From assembly GCA_028641055.1 (NCBI GenBank), contig CM054060.1, positions 56,446,292 through 56,510,291 on the forward strand: a stretch of DNA of 64,000 bases, in the 5' to 3' direction. This document shows positions 33,357 through 42,676 of the stretch, in pieces (the stretch's first letter is position 1; the number at the start of each line of letters is the position of its first letter). The DNA is from Alopecurus myosuroides (lineage: Eukaryota; Streptophyta; Magnoliopsida; Poales; Poaceae). A model generated the notes under the pieces. The model was not told where the DNA came from. It was given only the letters and a program-made list of their open reading frames with translations, and searched no databases. The translations under genes and the position numbers were made by a program.

Positions 33357-34600
33357 CTATTCTGCCTGGCAAAAGGAGATTGCATTCAGTGTATCGGCAT
33401 CACTGTGTGGCATGCGTGACAAAGCATCTTCAGCTCCATTATATGTTCCTTTTCTATAGCACAGTCTATACCGCAATCCCAAGAGTTTGGTGAAAGCACG
33501 CTGCTGCCAAGGTGTGTGCAGGCTTTGGTCTTCCAAGTGAACCAGACTTTTCTGATTTGTTTCAATAATGAATTCTTCATGTTGCAGGTACGGGCGCCAA
33601 TGTTCCACTGCGAAGAGTATCGCCATCAGCTCTTTTTCATATGTGGATAAGCCCTTGTTGTGTGGACCCAATGATTTACTGATGTATGCCAAGGGGTGCC
33701 TGTCCTACTGCAAGACTGCCCTGATCAGCATATCACTGGCGTCTGTTTCGACAATGAACTGTCGAGAGAAATCCGGCAAGGCCAAGACTGGTGCTGATGT
33801 GAGGTAGGTTTTCAGAGCAACAAAGGCTGAGTCGCAGGTGCTAGTCCAAAAGAATGGAGTGTTTTTCTTCAACAGATTAGTAAAGGGACGAGCGAGGATA
33901 CCATAGTGTCGTACAAATTTTCGGTAGTAGCCAGCTAGGCCCAAAAATTGGCGTGATTCCTTGATGTTTTGTGGTGTGGGCCAATTTTGTACCCTGGCCA
34001 CCTTGTTCGGCTCTCTTGACACTCCTTGTTGGCTGATAATAAAGCCCAGGTACGACAAGCTCCTTTGAGCGGAAGAGCACTTGATACGCTTGACCTCCCA
34101 CTGATCCTTGCTTAGCAAAGAGAACACTTCTTTGACGTGCTGCACATGGTCTTCTAATGTCTTTGAGTAGATGAGTATATTGTCAAAGAAGACAAGAGTA
34201 GAACGGCGCAAAACTGGCGCCAATTTGCGTTCATGGCCCCCTGGAAGGTTGCAGGAGCCCCAGCTAGACCAAACAGCATGAATGTGTATTCGTAATGCCC
34301 GGAATGAGTTTGGAAAGTTGTCTTGAATTCCTCTCCTGGCGCTAGCCTGATCTGGTGATATCATGCTCGCAAGTCCAGTTTGCTGAACCAACTAGCCCCG
34401 GTGAGCTCATCAACCAATTCGTCAAAAACACGAATTGGGAATTTTCTAGGTACTGTCAGTGAATTGAGACGGCGGTAATCGATACACATACGCCATTGTC
34501 CATCTTTCTTTCGAACTAGGATCACTGGCGATGCATAGGAACTAGAACTTGGTTGTATAGTTATCCCACTGGCTAGTAGTTCCGAGACTTGTGTTTCAAT
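33357..34600 (-). pseudogene. Reverse transcriptase and RNase H of the Reina-like element
   Basis: Across several broken frames the minus strand reads [15 protein letters not shown] (about 34510), S-K-L-D-L-R-A, then L-V-F-F-D-N-I-L-I-Y-S-K (about 34180). This last motif normally has two aspartates; the second is asparagine here, so the polymerase would be inactive. RNase H follows with F-I-V-E-T-D-A-S-D and an in-frame stop between D-M-L-I-R-A-V-L-Q and H-P-L-A-Y-I-S-K-S-L. Confidence 0.82.
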
Positions 34601-34992
34601 TTATGTTTTAGTCTCGGGAGAGTGCCTATATGGTCGAGCATTAACAGGCTGGGCTCCTGGTATTAGAGGTATAGTGTGATCACACTCACGGCGAGGAGGG
34701 AGCTCTGTAGGTTCTGCGAAAATTCCGGCAAACTGGTCGACCATTTCCTGAAATTCTGCATGAATAACAGTTGCTTGGGTATCTCCAGTTTTAGTGCCAT
34801 TGCAGACAAATACCATGTATTCCACTTCTTTGTTCAGTAGTAGTTGATTCAGTTATAATGTTGTAATGGTATCACATGCAGGAGAATGAGGTTGTTGTCC
34901 TTGTAATGTGATTGGTATACCAGCTCGAACCATTGTCAGTTCCTTAGTGACCCAATTGACGTCGGGATTATGTTGTTCCAACCAATACATGC

Positions 34993-35307
34993 CTAAGATG
35001 ATGTTGAATCCCCCAGTGGCAAGATCTTGAATGTGGAATGGAATTCGTGTTGGTGTGTAACGCAGCAGCAGTCGACAATCTCTTGATCACACAATAGTTC
35101 TGCTCCATTAGCGATTTTCACACGAGTTGGTTTGGCGAGAGGTTGAATACCAGGCAAGCTTTTTACCAACTTGTGGTTAATGAAAGATGTTGAGCTGCCG
35201 GAATCTATCAGTATGGACACTGTTTTCCCTCGCATTGATGCTGGGAATTGTATCAGTACTGAGGCGTCATTACCGTTGAACGCCTGTAGAGATATAGCAT
35301 ACATCAC
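34993..35307 (-). pseudogene. Aspartic protease of the Reina-like element
   Basis: The 104-residue frame has the active-site motif I-L-I-D-S-G-S-S-T-S-F-I. A further frame at 34601-34825 ends in C-D-H-T-I-P-L-I-P-G-A-Q-P-V-N, the linker before reverse transcriptase. Confidence 0.78.
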
Positions 35308-36589
35308 TTATGTCTGTCCTTCTAGAGTTGGGCCGCTGTCAGGTTGATCAGAAGCAGAAACCCCCATGAAATCCATGAATTCCTCCAACACGTGCATCTG
35401 AATGGTCGACGGGCAGACATGATCTTGGCTCCATCTTTCTCCACACTTGAAGCACATCCCACGCGCATGACGATACGCACGAAGCGTATCCAATTGACTA
35501 GGGGAAGCTGTTGTAGCTTTTACTTGAGCAGGGCGTGCCGCCCTAGCGCTATCTAGCCCTCGCCTGTCACTTGCTGCTGGTGCAGTCGCGGGTTGCCATT
35601 GCTGTTGGGGTGCAACCGATGTTGGGAGTCGTGGAGTGGATTGAAAGTTGTGACCATAGTCCTGGTGGGCACCCTCGTGAACTTCCTCTTGGACAAGAGC
35701 CAATGCACAGGCAGAAACGAGGTCCGGTGGTCTCTGCACCATGACCGTCGTGCGCAGATCCGCTCGAAGGCCCCCAACAAACCTCATCAAGAAATAATAT
35801 GGATGGACTTCGTCAGAATAGGAAAGCAGTTGATTCATCAAATGTTAAAATTCATCAATATAATCTTGTACACTCCCTTTCTACCTAATTGCGAAAAATT
35901 GCCTAATCAATTGTTGGTGGCGATCACGACCGAATTGCACACAGAGTACTACACAGGCTATCCCAATTGCAACCTAACAAATTTTTTCTAACAGACTGAA
36001 GCCATACTGCCGTGTTTGGCGAAAAGTTCAGGGTGGCCATCTGCACCCAAAACGATTCGTGTATGCCATACACTGCAAAGTACTACTCACAGAGATCTTT
36101 CCACAGTTGTGGATTTTCACCGTCGAAGACCGGGAAGGGCATCGACGGGTACTGTTGGCCATGAGCTGCAACCAACCCGTGCTCGCCTGATAGAGAATTT
36201 TGCAGTTGTGGATTGTGGAGAGGGACCCTACCGTTGTCCGGAGGGGCCGACGGAGTCACTCGGGCTCCATCAACCACCGTCCGTGTGTGAGGTTCAGCCC
36301 CATGGCTATCGGCCCGAGGAGATGAAGACGATCTCGCCTTCGTTGACCGAGGATCGGCGAGACCCTTCGGCGATGCCTCCTCTACATCGGTGGCGGTGTC
36401 GCGGTAGATGTGTTGTTGCAGGCAATCGACCGCTGCCTGGAGGCCGTAGATCTGCTTCTCGATCTGTGGAGCCCATCCACCAAGCTCGGCCTTGATCTCC
36501 ATTTGCACGATGTCCTTGATTTCGTTGCGGATCTCCGATTTCAGATCCCTGAACATGTCCTTCAGCTCGGCCTTCAGATCTAAATCCAT
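35308..36589 (-). pseudogene. Gag of the Reina-like element, two pieces
   Basis: The N-terminal piece (36589-36083) begins M-D-L-D-L-K-A-E-L-K-D and ends with F-P-V-F-D-G-E-N-P-Q-L-W, typical of chromovirus Gag. The second piece (35841-35308) carries F-V-G-G-L-R-A-D-L-R and the zinc-knuckle-like C-F-K-C-G-E-R-W-S-Q-D-H-V-C. Between them (35842-36082) the frame is disrupted. Confidence 0.78.
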
Positions 36590-36690
36590 TGCTTCCTTGC
36601 CTAGATGTGTTTCCTTTTGATTCCGAGTTTCTATGATCGATGGAGCCAGGTCGGCGGAGGTGGGGAAAAAATTTGTGGATCAGGATTTTT

Positions 36691-36703
36691 GGCTCTGATA
36701 CCA
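36691..36703 (-). other. Primer binding site of the Reina-like element
   Basis: The minus strand reads TGGTATCAGAGCC, two bases inside the right LTR. Confidence 0.88.
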
Positions 36704-36704
36704 C

Positions 36705-37044
36705 TGTTGGCTACTCCATAGATCGATGGTATTTCAGAAAGAGGGATTCAGTTACAAGAGTAGCTAGGGTTCATCACTCGAAATCAACAATTACAAGGAA
36801 TTTGGTAGGGGAATTGGTAGGACGGTAAGGTTTGGATAGGAAGCCGCCGATGTTTGCCTTGATCGAAACTTCGATGCCTTCTCCTTGGATCAGGTGCCCC
36901 TAAATATCCCTCAGCGACGCCACGCGGGTCCAGCCACTCGCAGGTTTGGCTTGCGTGTCCTGATGCTCGGTTGGCGGGCCTCATTCACTGGTGGGACCAT
37001 TGTTGTGGCTCGCTGGTGGCCCATCAGGTGTCAGGGTGCTAACA
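36705..37044 (-). repeat. 5' LTR of the Reina-like element
   Basis: 340 bp, begins TGTTGGCTACTCC and ends GTGCTAACA, followed by the duplicated CTTGG. Confidence 0.88.
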
Positions 37045-37369
37045 CTTGGGCGCGGTAAAGGAACACCGCGTCGTAACCAACATCGGCGCCAACGTGACTA
37101 CCACATACACTGCCAGGATCACCAGCCCGCCCGGTGTGCGTGTCACGGTAAAGGCGGCGAAGATCCTATTCCATGAGTCGAAAACGCCCGAGAACCTGGA
37201 GTACAAGGTCACCTTCAAGCCGCAGTTCACCGACCAGTACTCGTCCCAATATGGACAACAAAATAAGTACTCCTTCCGGTCCATCCAGTGGAGCGACGGC
37301 GAGCACACGGTGACCAGCCCCATCACCATCACATGGCCTCTCCTGATCAGCGAAATCGCGGAGATGTGA

Positions 37370-37691
37370 TCCATCAATGCTGAGTGTTGGGCTTCGTCAC
37401 ATCTAATCACTGTAAATGGCAGTTTGCGTGGTTGGATCACGGAGAAAATTGTTAAACCGGCTCGGGTGATGGAGGGGCGATGATTGTGGCGATACTTCGG
37501 CTCACCCCGGCCCAGTGCTTATAGTCGACGCTAGGTACTCCAAGAAACTACTATTTCTAATTTAAAGTTAAAAAAACTACCTGTAACTTGTATTACTTTT
37601 ATTTCTTGTGTTGTTGATCATTATTAATAAGTCATATATACTTCGTAAAAAATGTCCCACGGCAACAATATTTCGATCTGTTCAGACTGCT
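37370..37691. other. Downstream flank of the subtilase pseudogene
   Basis: Former 3' untranslated and flanking DNA. No gene or repeat is recognised here. Confidence 0.5.
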
Positions 37692-37960
37692 TGAGGCTTT
37701 ATTTACTTCTAGGGTATTTTTATCCCAAGGGACTGGAGATGGGAGGGGATTTGGAGAACCCAATCCCTAAATATCCCCACAAATACTGTTTCACCACAAT
37801 ACACTAGTATAGGGTAGAGTTTTTAATCTAGACAAATATGAGCTGGTAAGGGGATTATCCCTTCAAAACCGGAGTAGTAAACGGATTATGAGGTATTTTT
37901 TGGGATTGGAGTGGATCCCCTACAATCCCCTAAAATACACTAGAACTAAACAAGGTCTGA
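37692..37960. mobile_element. hAT-like MITE, about 270 bp
   Basis: The left end TTTATTTACTTCTAGGGTATTTT and the right end AAAATACACTAGAACTAAACAAGG are imperfect inverted repeats. The GGCCTTGTTTAGTTC-type terminus is common in grass hAT MITEs. No clear 8 bp duplication is found. Confidence 0.5.
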
Positions 37961-38086
37961 GTGGGACGGGGACCAGTTCCTGCGGAGCCACAAACAGGAC
38001 TTCGTCGGAGGAAATCATGGACGACGGAAGCATCTGAATCGGGAAAGCCTGGATAGCATGGTACTCCACGTTTTTTGCGCTACTAT

Positions 38087-38749
38087 TGTTGGGTATATAC
38101 CAATTAGGGGTATATCAGATGGTGTCCTAAAGTGCTGGATTACCAGGATGGTCTAAATGGTAATGGATTACGGTCCATTAGGCGGCCCAGTAAGCTGACG
38201 CGCAGAAGCCGGATTCTAGAAGAACCCAGACCACGGCCCACGTGGTATGGCTTGGAGTAGAAGGCGGATTCTTGCCTTCCAAGTTAGAACTTACCGTAGT
38301 CTTTTAGGTTTCCTTTTATGTAAGCCCTAGCCCGGCTATTATATAAAGCCGAACGGGAGATAAGAAAGAGATAGACAATAAGCTAGAAGCTAACTCGCCG
38401 AGAGGTTGATCCTTGTCGAGTAGCTAAACTTAACTCACATTGTACTTTGTATACTTCAGGCTTCAGCCCTGATTTAGTGAGATTGCGGGAGTATGAACAC
38501 CGCCTAGTTGCGACGTACCGAACCTGGGTAAAACCTTGGTGTCCTTGATCGTCATACTACCACGTCCCCCCACGTCTCTATCAGTAGTCTCATGGCACCC
38601 CCGTCTATGAATTCTACTACGATGTCTCGACAACTATTTCAAGAAAGGTAGTGTTTTCTGACATTCGGGGCAATGATCTAGGACTGTCGAAGAGCAGGCA
38701 ACAAAAAGTATATACGGTTTACATGAAGAGCTACCCTAAGATGGAAATT
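38087..38749 (+). mobile_element. Truncated Gypsy element: LTR (38087-38583), primer-site remnant and short interior
   Basis: TGTTGGGTATATACC at 38087 to CTATCA at 38583 has TG...CA ends, a TATATAAAG box near 38341, and a downstream TGGCACCCCCGTC (about 38592) resembling the primer site TGGCGCCCACCGTG. No second LTR is seen. Confidence 0.55.
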
Positions 38750-38880
38750 GTAAGAGCATCTCCACTCACGCCCCCCAATAGGCGTACGGAGGGGCGCCGG
38801 AGATGGCCTTTGGGGGCTTTTCGGACGGGAAGCCGGCATTGGGGGGCGCCGCTCCCCACTCGCAGCCCCAAACAGACAAG

Positions 38881-38914
38881 CCCCCCCCCCCCCCCACACA
38901 CACACACACACACA
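38881..38914. repeat. (C)15 followed by (AC)n microsatellite
   Basis: Fifteen C then about nine AC repeats. Confidence 0.95.
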
Positions 38915-39006
38915 GAAAAACTCTAATTCAAACTTTGATTTCATTCAAAATTACAAGAAATATTACATAATTTTGAACGAAATTTAAATTAAAACTTAAA
39001 GTAAAA

Positions 39007-40628
39007 CTAGAACACGTCGAAATCTTCTCCCTTCACGCCGTAGCCGCCGCCGTCGCTCCCATCGCCTGGAGAGGGCGCCCGGTTGCTCGGCCCCGCCTCG
39101 TCGGCATTGGCTGCCGGGGAGAAGCCACCATCGCCGTCCAGGTCTGGCAACGCCACCGGCGTATTGTAGGACTCGTCGAAGGCCGTTGCCTAGCCCTCGG
39201 GGTCCTCCGGCGTCGCCATTGAGCGCTGGAGGGCCAGCATCTCGGCGAAGAGGGTGGAGACGGGTGCCTCCGTCTTCACCTCCACCTTTGGCTTCTTAGG
39301 AAGAGGTGGAGTGGCCTGGCGTGCGGACTAGCCTATGAAGAGCCTTCCAGAGCGGTGTGTCGAGGAGCGCATCTCCGTCTTGCGCACGCGCATGTGCGGC
39401 GGCGCAGAGGAGCGAGGAGCCGCCAGCGGAGGAGTGGAAGGAGAAGGAGCGGGAGGACAACGGTGTCGCCACCGTGCGCCTCGCCGCCCAGAGGTTGGGC
39501 TCCGGTCACGGGAGGCGGGGCTGGTTGTCGGCGTCGATGTGCACGAGCACAAACTCCAGCGTGAAGCCGGGTTGCGATCAAAAGGCCGAGCGTCCACGGC
39601 GGTTGAACTCGCCGACGGGGGACGCTGGGCCAGGTCCATCCTAGCGGTTTATCCTCGCCTCCCGATGTTGCTACTCGTATCCATTCCTCCCTGGAACCTG
39701 TTGCGAAGAGCTTGCAAAGGTGCCAAGGTCGGTCCCATACCCGAACAAAGGCTAGACCGAAGGTCCCGTCCCACGGGTTAGGTGCTTAGCTGAAGGTGGA
39801 AGGCGAAACCAAGGCAAGAGCAAGGGTTGAAAGACAATATAGAAGAATTCCATCTCCCCTATTTGTTCCATTCTCAATGGTTGGTCAAGTTGAGATGAAG
39901 TTTTTTACTCCACGCGAAATGGAACAAAAAGCTGCCGAATTGGCCTATTTCCTGCGCGTACCAATTGAAGTATTTTGAGTACCCATTTATTTTTTTGAAC
40001 TGACGTGGAGGTTGTGGAACGCCTCCTCGTACCTCGCCGTAGAGGCGGGGTTATGCGGGTCCCATGCCGGGTCCTGGCGCTGCTCCGGCGTCAGCACCTC
40101 GTAGAAGTTCGCAAGAACCTTATCTCCCCAGGAAGCATCGCTGACGTGCGGCGCATCGGGGATAGGGACGCCAGCGCGTCCGAGGGTGAAGCCGTGCCCG
40201 GCGCGCATGGCCGGCGGGCACGGGTACCAGGCGGCGAAGAGGGCGCGCGCCTGGTACTTGAGGAGGGAACGCCGCGGGAAGCCATTGGCGGCGAGGGGAT
40301 CAATCGGCGGGGGGAAGAAGGCAAGAGGGGAGAGCGGCGGTGAAGCAGAGGGGAGCGTGCCGGAGTTGGAGAGGGGAAGGGCGGCGGTGGAAATGTGTAA
40401 TGGGGACGGCGCGGGCTGAACGCCATTTACACCGTGATGGCAGGCCAAAGGGCCACTCGCTATAACGCCGGCGTACGTGTGGGGAAGCTGCGCGTCCGCC
40501 CCGTGGGCGACGCGACTGGGCGACGGGACGGCTCCCTGCGCTTCTGCGCCGCCTCGGGAGAAGACGAAGACTTGCACGATGCTTTGACTGCGCGCTTCTC
40601 TCTGACGGGTCAGGCCCACGGACGTCAC
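39007..40628 (-). pseudogene. Decayed LTPEQR family gene, copy 2, interrupted by an organelle-like insertion
   Basis: Reading from 40628, the frame contains G-V-P-I-P-D-A-P and L-T-P-E-Q-R-Q-D-P-A-W-D-P...A-R-Y-E-E-A-F-H-N-L-H-V, then stops at about 40003 where foreign DNA begins. Past the insertion the same gene resumes with F-T-L-E-F-V-L-V-H-I-D-A-D-N-Q-P-R-L-P (about 39500-39560), and ends G-V-K-G-E-D-F-D-V-F with a TAG at 39009-39007. Several frameshifts lie between. Copy 1 (7764-8187) shares the L-T-P-E-Q-R and G-N/D-N-x-x-R-L blocks. The function is unknown. The start codon is not certain. Confidence 0.6.
39650..40003 (+). other. Organelle-derived insertion containing the 3' end of chloroplast ycf4
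   Basis: On the plus strand 39896-39978 reads [20 protein letters not shown] then V-P-I-E-V-F and a TGA, which I recognise as the C-terminus of Ycf4, a photosystem I assembly factor encoded in plastids. Upstream DNA from about 39650 continues the same open frame but is not Ycf4; its origin is unknown and could be mitochondrial. The host gene resumes on both sides, so this is an insertion about 350 bp long. Confidence 0.65.
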
Positions 40629-40862
40629 GGGGCGTTTCCTTCCCGTTCGGAGCCCCCACGAGAACCCCTACACGGCAGCGTTGGGCTGGGCTTTCCGAAC
40701 GGGAATTGGGACGTGTCCAAACCGGAAGGCCCGTTCGGGACGCGAGTAGGCGTGCTTGGTTTCGTCCGGACGTGAATGGGATTTGGGGAAATTTTGGGGC
40801 ACGATGGAGATTCTCAAGATTTCGCAGCCCACCAGACCAGCAATCTAAGATTTCGCAGCTCA

Positions 40863-41063
40863 AGATGTCACCCAAAACAGCAGGAAGAACACAATGATAC
40901 CAGACAAGATGGTGAGGACAGGGGGGGCCGCCTTCTGGAGAACTCGAACTGTCGGTGCTAGGAGATACCTTCTCTCATGCAGACAAGTGAAGTTTCCAAC
41001 CTTGTTCGGACGCTTTGTCACCAACCTTGTTGCATTCTCAAACCATCCAGAATCTCTTGCCAA
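40863..41063 (-). CDS. Possible small host exon with a C-terminal membrane segment
   Basis: The minus-strand frame follows a CGCTGCAG acceptor-like site and ends in a hydrophobic stretch (P-P-V-L-T-I-L-S-G-I-I-V-F-F-L-L-F-W-V) before the stop, like a tail anchor. Upstream on the minus strand another short frame begins M-A-A-L-T-A-H-L at about 41437. I do not recognise the family and cannot join these into one gene with confidence; it may be chance. Confidence 0.25.
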
Positions 41064-41567
41064 AGGACCAGGATGCCTGCAGCGAAACAGTGAAAGTGAT
41101 GCACTGATTTTTAGTCTACAGGACTATGTCACATGAAAATAGACAAGTGATCCCGATCTGCAAAGCCATATAACGTTGGAAATCTGGAGCGGGTGTATCG
41201 AACCAAAACTATAACCAAAATACGACCACTGATTCAGTGACAACAATACACCGTGAAGCGTGGGATTAACAATACGATACTACAGAATAGCAGCGAATCG
41301 GGCAAAATGGAGAGTACATGCCGTTGGTTCATTTCTGTACCCATTACGAATCTGCAAAGGAAAGCCAGCGAGGAGAGGGCCAGAGAGCGGGTAGACTGGC
41401 AAAGGTCGTGGTGAGGTGGGCGGTGAGGGCGGCCATGGCGAAGAGAGGAGGAGGCACCAGGGAGAAATGTAAGGTTTTGGATGGATCTTTGGTGCTCGTA
41501 TGGTTCCGTCACTTTGCTGTATCCTCCGAAAAGGATTTTCAGATTAGGAGATGCTAGTAGTTTTCTA

Positions 41568-41689
41568 CTCCCTCCGTCCGAAATTAAATGTCACAAAGTT
41601 TGATAAAATTGATGTATCTAGACATAATTTAGTGTTAGATACATCCACTTTTGTCAAACTTTGTGACACTTAATTCCGGACGGAGGTAG
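41568..41689. mobile_element. Stowaway MITE, 122 bp
   Basis: CTCCCTCCGTCCG at the left and CGGACGGAGGTAG at the right are inverted, with TA on both sides (41566-41567 and 41690-41691). The whole unit is close to one palindrome. Confidence 0.88.
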
Positions 41690-41746
41690 TATATATAGAT
41701 AATAAATAATAGGAGATCCTGTATGTAAGTAGCTTGTTAGCAGGTA

Positions 41747-41905
41747 CTCCTCCGTTCCATAATGTAAGACGTTTTAGTTTTTTTTTTGTCTTTGTCATAA
41801 TTAGTTGCTAAATGAGTGAATCAACACACTAACATATTCTACATGCGTATGAATCTGGACAAAATCAAAGAGCCTAGAAAGTCTTATACTGTGGAACCGA
41901 GAGAG
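41747..41905. mobile_element. Stowaway MITE, 159 bp, decayed ends
   Basis: CTCCTCCGTTCC at the left faces GGAACCGAGAGAG at the right, with TA duplications. Internal AAGACGTTTT and AAAGTCTTATAC complete the inverted pattern. Confidence 0.75.
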
Positions 41906-42676
41906 TACTAGTTAACTTTACTTCAGCTTGAGTCGTGAGATACAATTTTGAGTCAAGAAAATTATTCTATCCTCTCCAAGGGATTTTTTTCACCAGGAGA
42001 CGCACAAAGCTTTAGATAGCATATATGGCACTTTTGATAAAGGAGCATTTCTTCAGGAAAATAGAGATAAAAAAAGCAGGCGACATGTTTTTTTATTACA
42101 GCAAGAAAATGTTGTTGGATTTTTACTCCCCCTATCAATATGAAAGGCGGAGCTTTTGCCTATTTTCAAAAAAAATGTTGTTGGATTCTTACAGAAATCA
42201 GAAAAATAGCCCATCTTCTGCCACGCCTGGTAAACAAATCTTTTGAAATCTGCATTCCTAGAATATGCTGCCAGGTACCATCATAATCGTTTCCAGACAC
42301 ACGGTAACCGCACATCAAATACTGTTTCCAAAACAACCGTACATTTGCTAAGACTGAGTAACGACAACAGATAAAACTGCAGATCTAACAGATGAATCAG
42401 CTGATTAATTGGAAAACGTTTGTTAGCTACTACATTGTACTGCATGAGGCTACCAACAGGTCTGATTGCAGAAGCCTAGGCCATCACACGTCTACTAACA
42501 AATAACTGCTGAGCTACAGATACATCCTTCCGAGGGAACCTTTACATGAGCCTCCGTAGAGCACACAATACTTTGTTCCCTTGCCAAAGCTTAATATCTT
42601 CAAGATTGATTAAGCTGTGCACAATAGCATTACACAAGAACCATGTCGTCTCGGCGCTCCATAAGTAGAGCACAAG
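41906..42676. other. 3' flank and untranslated region of POLD2
   Basis: The stretch nearest 42676 is probably POLD2 3' untranslated sequence. No further gene is seen. Confidence 0.5.

Larger units (their letters stand above)
31582..37044 (-). mobile_element. Gypsy chromovirus, Reina-like, 5.46 kb
   Basis: LTRs at 31582-31918 and 36705-37044 (TGTTGG...TAACA) are flanked by the exact duplication CTTGG (31577-31581 and 37045-37049). The primer site is beside the right LTR, so transcription runs on the minus strand: gag, protease, reverse transcriptase, RNase H, integrase, chromodomain-like tail. Length, short LTRs and tail fit the Reina clade. The LTRs differ by about 8% by eye, the oldest datable insertion in the window. 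Frames are broken by stops, so the copy is dead. Confidence 0.9.
24337..37369 (+). pseudogene. Subtilisin-like serine protease (SBT1 type) pseudogene in three pieces
   Basis: Pieces at 24337-24439, 29873-31581 and 37050-37369 join at the target duplications into one plant subtilase, a secreted serine protease family. Piece 1 holds the end of the I9 propeptide (V-L-Y-S-Y-A-H-A-A-T-G-F-S-A-R-L). Piece 2 holds the catalytic regions: V-L-D-S-G-V-Y-P (Asp), G-H-G-T-H (His), E-G-N-S-G-P (Asn) and [11 protein letters not shown] (Ser). Piece 3 is the Fn3-like C-terminus ending at TGA 37367-37369. The signal peptide and about 70 N-terminal residues are missing. Frameshifts near 30050, 30510, 30990, 31070 and 31275, and a stop near 31364, disable it independently of the insertions. 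Confidence 0.85.
38750..40765 (-). mobile_element. Probable DNA transposon carrying LTPEQR family copy 2
   Basis: The left edge reads GTAAGAGCATCTCCACTCACG at 38750-38770, a terminal motif of abundant Triticeae DNA transposons. A weak mirror (GCGAGTAGGCGTGCTT, 40743-40758) may be the other end. The family gene fills the space between. Class and right end are uncertain. Confidence 0.4.

Noticed and set aside
39335..39781. A 148-residue plus-strand protein
   Set aside because: It lies antisense to the recognisable family gene and reads into the organelle-like insertion.
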